Shown here one piece after another: positions 57,462 through 64,000 of a stretch of DNA of 64,000 bases. A program made the translations under genes and the position numbers. Source of the stretch: Desulfomarina profundi. Lineage in GTDB: Bacteria > Desulfobacterota > Desulfobulbia > Desulfobulbales > Desulfocapsaceae. The notes beneath the pieces were generated by a model that ran no database searches, had not been told where the DNA came from, and worked only from the letters and a program-made list of their open reading frames with translations. Numbering within the stretch: the stretch's first letter is position 1; each line of letters starts with the position of its first letter. The stretch spans positions 2,190,501 to 2,254,500 of the forward strand of contig NZ_AP024086.1 of assembly GCF_019703855.1 (NCBI RefSeq), in the 5' to 3' direction.

Positions 57462-58724
57462 ATGCTGAAACACTATACCGTTATTTTTTTCTCCTGCGTT
57501 GCTACCTTGTGTCTTTCTGCCATGCTTACCGGATGCAGTTCACCTGAGCCAAAGGTCGTCTGTACCGACAGCATTGGCTGTGTTGCCATACCTCCTGACG
57601 CTCCCCTGAAAATTGGGGTTCTCCAGGCTTTGAGTGGAGATGTCGCCCCGCTGGGGGTGGCGCAAATTAGGGGGCTGGAGCTTGCCCTTGAGCGTAGGGG
57701 AGGTTTGGTGCTTGGGCACCCTGTTGCTCTGCAGGTTGAGGATACCGGCTGCACGGCAGAGGGAGGCGCCAATGCTGCCCTGAAGGTGATTGCAGATCCC
57801 GATACCGTTGCGATTTTCGGCACAACCTGTTCCGGAGCAGCGGTTACAGGATCAAAAGCAATGTCTGATGCGGGCCTGAGTATGATTTCAGGGAATAATT
57901 CAGCGCCTTTTCTAACCGCTATCGCGGGGAAGGCAGCGCCAAGCTGGCAAAAAGGGTATTTTCGTACTGCTCCCAATGAGGAAAATGCCGGCAGGATCGC
58001 AGCTGAGTATGCCTACAGTCAGCTGGGGATGCGTAGAGCAGCTACCATCAATGATAACGATATTTATACCAGGGGATTGACAGAAGGTTTTAAAAAAGCC
58101 TTTCTTGAGTTTGGCGGTGAGGTTGTACTGGCTACCTCTATTAACAAGGGCGATACGCAGATGGTACCGGTACTGACTGCAGTGGCTCACGCTCGGGCCG
58201 ACCTGCTTTTTTTCCCGTTGTTTCAACCTGAAGGTAACCATATTTTGCAACAGGCACGCTCGATTCCCGAATTAGCAGAGACCGTGCTGATCAGTGGTGG
58301 AGCTTTGATTGAACAGACTTTCATTGATGCTGTGGGAAAGGATGCTGTCGGTATGTACTTTGTTGGCCCTGCGAGTCCTTTCGGGCAAGCTGTTGATAAG
58401 CTTGCCGGGCTGTATGAGGGAAAATACAATGAAAAACCCACTGTCAGTTATTATCTCAGTGCCTATGATGCAGCAAATCTTCTTTTCTCAGCCATTGAGC
58501 AAGCTCAAGCAACACAAAAAGACGGCACTCTGCTTATCGGGCGACAGAAACTGCGTGATGTTCTGTATTCAGGTAAACCCATTAAAGGAGTGACCGGCAC
58601 CCTGTCCTGTGATGAGTTTGGTGACTGCGCCCAACCTTCCTTTCGGGTTCTTCGCCTTGACGACCCTGCTCTCGGGGTTCAGGGATTGGAGGAAAATGCG
58701 GTTTTCACCGGAACATCAAAGTAG
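57462..58724 (+). CDS. LivJ-type periplasmic binding lipoprotein
   Basis: A 420-residue lipoprotein: the signal peptide ends at the lipobox LTGCSS (about 22-27). The mature protein is a type 1 periplasmic binding protein of the branched-chain amino acid receptor class. Motifs are KIGVLQALSGDVAPLGVAQIRGLELALERRGG, VEDTGCTAEGGANAALKVIAD, FGTTCSGAAVTG, YFRTAPNEENAGRIAAEYAY and VSYYLSAYDAANLLFSAIEQA. No ABC permease or ATPase lies nearby. The next gene, 29 bases on, is a hybrid histidine kinase, so this protein probably presents a ligand to the kinase's periplasmic domain instead of to a transporter. No ribosome site is obvious. Confidence 0.88.
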   Translation: MLKHYTVIFFSCVATLCLSAMLTGCSSPEPKVVCTDSIGCVAIPPDAPLKIGVLQALSGDVAPLGVAQIRGLELALERRGGLVLGHPVALQVEDTGCTAEGGANAALKVIADPDTVAIFGTTCSGAAVTGSKAMSDAGLSMISGNNSAPFLTAIAGKAAPSWQKGYFRTAPNEENAGRIAAEYAYSQLGMRRAATINDNDIYTRGLTEGFKKAFLEFGGEVVLATSINKGDTQMVPVLTAVAHARADLLFFPLFQPEGNHILQQARSIPELAETVLISGGALIEQTFIDAVGKDAVGMYFVGPASPFGQAVDKLAGLYEGKYNEKPTVSYYLSAYDAANLLFSAIEQAQATQKDGTLLIGRQKLRDVLYSGKPIKGVTGTLSCDEFGDCAQPSFRVLRLDDPALGVQGLEENAVFTGTSK

Positions 58725-58753
58725 TATTTCATATCTAATGAAAGGCGCTGTGC

Positions 58754-61700
58754 ATGAAGACTGACTTTTCAAGATGGAACAGGCTGGGAATCAACAGTAA
58801 GTTCGGTGTTTCCTTTTCCCTGCTGTTTCTTCTGATTCTTCTGGTAGCAGCAACCGCCTATATCTCATTTTATATTATTCGTAACGCAGAAGAGGATATC
58901 CGCACCAGCGCTGATATTGAGCGCATGGTTCTTGAAATGGGTCGGGGCATGGAGAGGGCACACCGGTTATTGGGTGATTTTTTTATCCATTACCCCCGGC
59001 GTGGCCTGCAAAGGGCCCATGAAGAGTTTGCCCAGCCCTCTGTCCGGGAGATTTCAAAAGTTATTTCCATCAGTAACGACCTGAAGCAGATCCTTGCCCA
59101 GTCACCCTTGCGCAGTATCTCAAATATAAACACTGTAGATATAAACCTTTACCTGGCTTCGGCCAGGCGTTTTGCTGACATTTCCATTGAATTTGTTGAG
59201 TTGATATCCAGACGGGCGGCTCCTGAAAGAGGGCTTGAGGCACAGTTGTTCTCAGTTGCCGCAGATATTTCCTCTAGGCTCAAAGAATTGCCTGAGCTGC
59301 AGGCGCTGCATACGGAAGCCGCAACTTTCTATAGAGATTATCTGCTGACCCGGCATCGTTATCTCATGCAGTCGATGTTTAATACGCAGGATTTGTTGCG
59401 TGATGCGCTCGAAAAGGATAACAGATTACAGCCGGAAGAAAAAAAAGAAATTTTTACCCTGCTTTCCTCCTGCCGAAAGCTGGCAGATGAACTGTTGAGG
59501 GTTGATAGCGCTATTGAGGGAAAAGTAAGGGATTTTTCACTGCAGGAGCAAACCGTAACCCCCATCTCCAATGAACTGGTTGAGTCGGCCAAATCGGAGG
59601 TGATCCAGGCACAGACGCGCATAGACAAGGTGTTTCGGCTGGCCGGAATAGCCATCCTGACTATTGCATTGCTGGGAATTATAGTCATGCTGACCATTGC
59701 CCGGATACTGCATTACTCGATTACGGGCAATATCCTCAGGTTAACAGCTTCGGCACTGGAGCTTGGCAAAGGAAATTTGAATGCACGGGCAGTTAAAGAA
59801 AGTGAGGATGAATTAGGTCAACTTGCAGATATATTTAATACCATGGCATCACGGCTGCAGGATCTGGTTGAGAACCTGGACAGTAAAGTCAGGCAACGCA
59901 CTGCAGAACTGGCCGAGAGTGAATCACGTTTCCGCAATCTGGTCAATGATCTTCCCCGGATTGCCGTACAGGGCTATGATGAACAGCAGACAGTCATCTA
60001 CTGGAATCAGGCCTGCACACTTTTATACGGATACACTGAAGAGGAGGCGCTGGGCAGGAAGCTGGAAGATCTGATCATCCCTGACTGTATGAAGGAAGAG
60101 GTGCGTAACTCTATTCGTAACTGGCATGAGAACAATGTGCCCATCCCACCCGGGGAGATTATTCAACGGCATAAAAACGGAAGCAAGGTACCTGTCTATT
60201 CCTCCCATGTTATGCTCATTGGAAAAGATGGTAGGAAAATAATGTACTGTGTTGATCTTTCTCTTGCCGATCTCAAGCAGGCACAGGCAGGTAAAGAGAA
60301 AAGCGAGACATTTTACCGTCAGTTGTTTTATCATTCCACAAGCGGTGTTGCCGTATATGAGACTGTTGACGACGGCATGGATTTTATCTTTACAGATTTT
60401 AATCCGGCAGCGGAACAGATTGAAGGCATAACCCGTGAGGAACTGTTAGGTCGAAGGGTAACAGAGGTCTTTCCGGCCGTGGACAAAGTAGGGATCCTGG
60501 AGGTTTTTCGCAGGGTATGGCGAACCGGACAACCTGCCCATCATCCGATTATTTTTTATAAAGATAATCGTCTGGAGGGGTGGCGGGAAAATCAAGTATA
60601 TAAGCTTCCTTCAGGAGAGGTGGTGGCTATCTATGAGGATGTAACCGAAAAGAAACAGATAGAACAGGAAAAACAGGCTGCCGAGGAAGGCCTGCAACGG
60701 GCCAAAAAAATGGAGGCCATCGGTCTTATGGCAGGCGGAGTGGCCCATGACCTGAATAATATCCTCTCGGGCATTATCGGATACCCTGATCTTATTCTTC
60801 TCCATCTGCCCGAAAACAGTAAGCTGCGCGCCCCTGTAAAGGCGATTCAAGAGGCCGGAGAGCGGGCAGCGACCGTGGTTGCCGATCTGCTCACGGTGGC
60901 CAGAGGTGTGGCCGGAGTAAGGAGCGCTGCCGATGTCAATACCCTGATCTCGGAATATTTTGATTCTCCAGAATGCCGACAGCTGCGTTCTCTGTACCCT
61001 TATATTCAGTTTTTTAAGGAACTTGCAGACGATTTGCCCAATATCTCCTGTTCACCTGTTCACATTAAAAAATGTATTATGAATCTGGTGACCAATGCTG
61101 CAGAGGCCATGGAGGCCTCAGGCAGTATAACTCTGCGAACACAGGTTTTTATTCCAGGGGAGCAGTGGTGCAGAGAAAATGGAGTAGAACAGAAAAAGTA
61201 TGTAGAGCTGGCGGTGAGTGATACCGGAACCGGTATCCCGGCGGAATGTATAAACCATATCTTTGAGCCCTTTTACACCAAAAAGGAGATGGGACGTAGC
61301 GGCACCGGCCTGGGTTTGACTGTGGTCTGGAATACCGTTCAGGAGCATAGCGGTGTCGTGACCGTATCCTCGAATGAGCAGGGGACAGTTTTCAAACTCT
61401 ATTTTCCCGTGACCGACCAGGTTGCTGGCGAGAAGAAATCAACGGAGTTAAAGGTGACCAGGGGGCATGGTGAAACAGTGCTGGTGGTAGATGATGAACC
61501 CCAGCTTCGTGAAATCGCTGTATCCATGCTTGAAGAGCTTGGCTATGATGTTACCAGTGTAAATTCTGGGGAAGAGGCTGTTACTTATCTGCAGGAGAGA
61601 GCGGTTGATCTGGTATTGCTGGATATGCTGATGAAGCCCGGTATCAACGGGAGACAGACCTATGAAAAAATTCTCCGGATTCACCCGGGACAAAAGGCTG

Positions 61701-61831
61701 TCGTGGTCAGCGGTTTTGCAGAGAACAGTGAGATCCGATCCACCCTGAAGCTTGGCGCTGGGGGCTTTGTCAATAAACCGTATTCCATGGAGGAGTTAGG
61801 TCTGGCAGTTCAGAAGTGTTTGCATGAATAA
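58754..61831 (+). CDS. Hybrid sensor histidine kinase (HAMP-PAS-PAS-HisKA-HATPase-REC)
   Basis: A 1025-residue membrane kinase. TM1 is at about 19-41. A large helical periplasmic sensor of about 260 residues runs to TM2 at about 300-322, then HAMP. Two PAS domains follow (FRNLVNDLPRIAVQGYDEQQ near 397, and FYHSTSGVAVYETVDDG near 530). The HisKA box is LMAGGVAHDLNNILSGIIGY. The ATP domain has NLVTNAAEAMEASG, SDTGTGIPAECINHIFEPFY and GRSGTGLGLTVVW. The receiver at the end has VLVVDDEPQ, Asp in LVLLDMLMKPGINGRQ, VVSGF and VNKPYS. It follows a binding lipoprotein by 29 bases. No separate output regulator is adjacent, so the output is unknown. Confidence 0.93.
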   Translation: MKTDFSRWNRLGINSKFGVSFSLLFLLILLVAATAYISFYIIRNAEEDIRTSADIERMVLEMGRGMERAHRLLGDFFIHYPRRGLQRAHEEFAQPSVREISKVISISNDLKQILAQSPLRSISNINTVDINLYLASARRFADISIEFVELISRRAAPERGLEAQLFSVAADISSRLKELPELQALHTEAATFYRDYLLTRHRYLMQSMFNTQDLLRDALEKDNRLQPEEKKEIFTLLSSCRKLADELLRVDSAIEGKVRDFSLQEQTVTPISNELVESAKSEVIQAQTRIDKVFRLAGIAILTIALLGIIVMLTIARILHYSITGNILRLTASALELGKGNLNARAVKESEDELGQLADIFNTMASRLQDLVENLDSKVRQRTAELAESESRFRNLVNDLPRIAVQGYDEQQTVIYWNQACTLLYGYTEEEALGRKLEDLIIPDCMKEEVRNSIRNWHENNVPIPPGEIIQRHKNGSKVPVYSSHVMLIGKDGRKIMYCVDLSLADLKQAQAGKEKSETFYRQLFYHSTSGVAVYETVDDGMDFIFTDFNPAAEQIEGITREELLGRRVTEVFPAVDKVGILEVFRRVWRTGQPAHHPIIFYKDNRLEGWRENQVYKLPSGEVVAIYEDVTEKKQIEQEKQAAEEGLQRAKKMEAIGLMAGGVAHDLNNILSGIIGYPDLILLHLPENSKLRAPVKAIQEAGERAATVVADLLTVARGVAGVRSAADVNTLISEYFDSPECRQLRSLYPYIQFFKELADDLPNISCSPVHIKKCIMNLVTNAAEAMEASGSITLRTQVFIPGEQWCRENGVEQKKYVELAVSDTGTGIPAECINHIFEPFYTKKEMGRSGTGLGLTVVWNTVQEHSGVVTVSSNEQGTVFKLYFPVTDQVAGEKKSTELKVTRGHGETVLVVDDEPQLREIAVSMLEELGYDVTSVNSGEEAVTYLQERAVDLVLLDMLMKPGINGRQTYEKILRIHPGQKAVVVSGFAENSEIRSTLKLGAGGFVNKPYSMEELGLAVQKCLHE

Positions 61832-62339
61832 CCGATATCTGTTTTCTCTACTTTGAGATTCCGGCTATTCTATAACCTGATAATACCGCTGGCCATCACA
61901 AGCCCTGCAGAGAAATTTTTACATCCTTTTCAATACCCCGACAGTTCTGTACCCAGTCTCCGCACTGGTCACACTGTACCTTGTGCATGGAACGGGGAGG
62001 CCATAGAATTTCTACCGGTCATTGCCCTTGGGATCATCGATCCCAATTAATTCCAGACCAAGCTTGGACATCCGTATCCCTATCACCTGACAGGGGTAGA
62101 TATGCCATGAATTTTGTTGGAAATGTTCATCTCGCTTCATACGGCTCTTGTCATTCAACCTTGCAAGCATGCTCTATTCCGGTGGGCCAATAAGTGTCTG
62201 TTCCTTCTTCTGAAGGTATTGACTCTCTTTGCTGCCTGGATCAACGTTCTGACCTTTTTATATTTGTGCAACGCCCAGCGACTTAGCTTCTTATCAAAGT
62301 GAAACAAGAGGTTGGCTATCCCACTACTCTTTACAATAA

Positions 62340-62477
62340 CCGCATAGGGTCGTTTGATTCCAGCTTCTGGCAGCCGAAACCGAGAGGCCTACTCTCATCT
62401 TTAATACAGCACGAATGACTTTCGTCATTCTTCATGACACACGAGCGTAGCGAAAACTCCGACAACCCACTATGCGG
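62340..62477. repeat. Inverted-repeat-bounded segment with inner hairpin
   Basis: Perfect 8-bp inverted repeats CCGCATAG and CTATGCGG enclose 122 bases that contain a 7-bp perfect stem (GAATGAC / GTCATTC) with a 4-base loop. It could be a miniature element or a terminator-like structure. No second copy was found in the window. Confidence 0.35.
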
Positions 62478-62521
62478 GAAGTCGCGACCGTGCGAATATG
62501 CTGTGCTCCGGATCACTTACA

Positions 62522-62571
62522 ATTGGAGATGTGCCTACTTTTCAGGCCTGTCTACGGTCAGAAATCACTGA
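62522..62571. repeat. Dispersed 50-bp repeat family D, copy 2
   Basis: Same orientation as the copy at 57106-57155, with about three substitutions, including changes in the hairpin (GCCTA-CTTTT-CAGGC). It lies about 110 bases upstream of the msrAB start. Confidence 0.6.
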
Positions 62572-62681
62572 AAACCCCCAATCAACAGACACTCCTCTTA
62601 TTTTCTTTATGAAATCTTTACAATTCCTTTATCCAGATTTCATATGAAGTGTTTATCATTTCCAAAAAGAGGAGGATTATC

Positions 62682-63758
62682 ATGAAAAAATTATCAGCAG
62701 TTTTTCTTTGCCTGGCATTATTTTCTGTTCTGGTGGTTGAAGCAAAAAAAAGACCGGGACCCACGAACGAAACACACCAACCTGCCATGGGCAAAGTATT
62801 GACAAAAAAAGCTCTGTTTGCCGGGGGATGCTTTTGGTGCATGGAAAAACCTTTTGAAAAACTTGATGGAGTAATTTCCGTTATTTCTGGTTATGCGAGC
62901 GGAACAACCACAAACCCGACGTACAGTAATTATGTAAAGGGTGGCCATATAGAAGTTGTGGAAATTTCATATGACCCGAAAATCATCTCATACAGAGAGT
63001 TACTTGACGTATACTGGAGGCAGATCAATCCCACTGATCCTGGAGGACAGTTTGTCGACAGGGGCCATGCCTATACAACCGCTATTTTTTACTTCAACGA
63101 AAAGCAACACCGCCTGGCTGCTGCATCAAAAAAAGCATTGGACGAAACGGGAATTTTTAGGAAACCGATTGTAACCCCCATTCTTCCGGCCCCAACCTTC
63201 TTTGCTGCGGAAGAGTATCATCAGGACTATTACAAAAAGAATCCTATACGGTACAGGTATTATCGCTCCAGATCCGGAAGAGATGATTATCTGAAAGCCA
63301 CCTGGAAAAACCCTGTAAAAAAGGTTCTTTTCAGCAAAAAGGACTTAAAGAAAAGACTGACCCCTCTTCAATATAAGGTTACCCAACAGGAAGGGACAGA
63401 ACCCCCTTTCAACAATAAATACTGGGATAATAAACGACCCGGCATCTATGTCGACCTGATTTCCGGCGAACCCCTTTTCAGTTCTCTTGATAAATTCAAA
63501 TCCGGCACAGGATGGCCTAGTTTTTCCCGTCCCCTTGTTAAAAATAATATCGTGGAAAAAGAAGATCGACGACTTTTTTCAGTCAGAACAGAAGTTCGCA
63601 GTAAAAAAGGTAACTCCCATCTTGGCCATGTATTCAAAGACGGGCCACCACCTTCCGGCCTGCGTTACTGCCTGAATTCTGCTGCACTACGCTTTATTCC
63701 TGCAGACCGGTTAGAAAAAGAAGGATATGGGAAATTTGCAAAACTGTTTGATTTTTAA
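62682..63758 (+). CDS. msrAB: Secreted MsrA-MsrB fusion, methionine sulfoxide reductase
   Basis: A 358-residue bifunctional repair enzyme reducing both S- and R-methionine sulfoxide. The start is the ATG after GAGGAGG. A signal peptide (about 1-22) indicates export to the periplasm. The MsrA part has the catalytic Cys in [14 protein letters not shown], followed by [20 protein letters not shown] and [11 protein letters not shown]. The MsrB part has [45 protein letters not shown] and the catalytic Cys in [13 protein letters not shown]. The two CxxC zinc pairs of many MsrB proteins are absent. It protects envelope proteins against oxidation, in keeping with an anaerobe meeting oxygen. No electron donor gene is adjacent. 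Confidence 0.94.
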   Translation: MKKLSAVFLCLALFSVLVVEAKKRPGPTNETHQPAMGKVLTKKALFAGGCFWCMEKPFEKLDGVISVISGYASGTTTNPTYSNYVKGGHIEVVEISYDPKIISYRELLDVYWRQINPTDPGGQFVDRGHAYTTAIFYFNEKQHRLAAASKKALDETGIFRKPIVTPILPAPTFFAAEEYHQDYYKKNPIRYRYYRSRSGRDDYLKATWKNPVKKVLFSKKDLKKRLTPLQYKVTQQEGTEPPFNNKYWDNKRPGIYVDLISGEPLFSSLDKFKSGTGWPSFSRPLVKNNIVEKEDRRLFSVRTEVRSKKGNSHLGHVFKDGPPPSGLRYCLNSAALRFIPADRLEKEGYGKFAKLFDF

Positions 63759-64000
63759 CAGGTTTTTCTCAAATTCCGCTTACCGGCTACAGTGTATTTT
63801 CAACCTCCACATTCGAGAATTCCCTCCGGTTATATGGTTTTTCCGGTTTTTTTTCCGGTTTTCCAAAAAAATCTTATACTGAGGGGCTGCAAAGAAATCG
63901 CTGTGATAGCTAATATTCTCTTTTATTATCATTATGTTATATGTTTTTTCAGTCTTAAAATATAAATGGCTCCCTTATTGCATACCACAATGTAGCACCA
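63759..64000. other. Downstream AT-rich region to window edge
   Basis: 242 bases after msrAB. Repeated CCGGTTTT-type runs occur near 63825-63865 (TCCGG, TTTTTCCGG, TTTTTTTTCCGG). They contain no gene and no clear terminator hairpin. Confidence 0.4.

Larger units (their letters stand above)
61832..62681. other. Gene-poor region with palindromes between kinase and msrAB
   Basis: About 850 bases without a supportable gene. Short open frames show no family features. The stretch holds an inverted repeat CCGCATAG (62340-62347) / CTATGCGG (62470-62477), a tight hairpin GAATGAC-TTTC-GTCATTC (62413-62430), and the family D repeat at 62522-62571. It looks like remnants of mobile or repetitive DNA. Confidence 0.5.

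Overview
The window looks like chromosome from a Gram-negative, anaerobic Desulfobacterota bacterium, probably a Desulfobulbales-type sulfate or sulfur metaboliser. This is an inference from gene content: a C4-dicarboxylate-type TRAP transporter, an oxygen-sensing chemoreceptor with a C-terminal hemerythrin domain, a HisA of the eukaryote-like type, many chemotaxis and two-component proteins, outer-membrane efflux parts, and moderate G+C. No rRNA, tRNA or CRISPR array was seen.

Layout. 1-2.5 kb: an apparent group II intron 3' end, an FkbM methyltransferase and a gene-poor stretch. 2.5-5.5 kb: a three-gene transposition module (zinc-finger protein, DD(35)E transposase, AAA+ ATPase), all on the minus strand. 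5.9-10.7 kb: a DUF2868 membrane protein overlapping a DUF3482 GTPase, facing a membrane-anchored alpha/beta hydrolase. 11-16.3 kb: a pRiA4b ORF-3 protein, a DUF748/AsmA-like giant, pdxH and a Tim44-like protein. 16.9-22.2 kb: a co-directional cassette of radical SAM protein, EamA exporter, CgeB-like glycosyltransferase, small methyltransferase-like protein and GT4 glycosyltransferase. 22-38 kb: mostly housekeeping genes (FKBP isomerase, double-Cache chemoreceptor, HI0933-type flavoprotein, zinc-ribbon S1C protease, arfB, deaD-like helicase, RNase H-like nuclease, metallo-beta-lactamase-fold hydrolase, HDOD protein, hisA, RecA-like ATPase, fusA, PaaI-type thioesterase). 38.4-41.2 kb: a TRAP operon. 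41.3-46.9 kb: an MltF-like transglycosylase, the hemerythrin chemoreceptor, and a PLP lyase coupled to a tiny Crp-like HTH protein. 47.2-54.5 kb: an efflux operon like E. coli cecR-ybhGFSR with an added TolC-type lipoprotein and a perfect palindromic operator. 54.7-57.1 kb: a BaeSR-like two-component pair and a YHS-domain protein. 57.5-61.8 kb: a periplasmic binding lipoprotein next to a hybrid histidine kinase, probably a sensing pair. 62.7-63.8 kb: a secreted MsrA-MsrB fusion.

Two features cut across the window. First, at least 15 points in 13 otherwise conserved genes (14.7-57 kb) need exactly one extra base to restore the family's reading frame. Most lie in or beside G or C runs, which points to systematic homopolymer deletions in the assembly rather than decay. 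Those genes are described at their repaired extent. Second, the spaces between genes carry several families of palindromic repeats. The best is a roughly 160-bp miniature element present three times within 4.2 kb, with terminal inverted repeats and 6-9 bp flanking direct repeats. All domain assignments come from reading motifs by eye; no database search was run.
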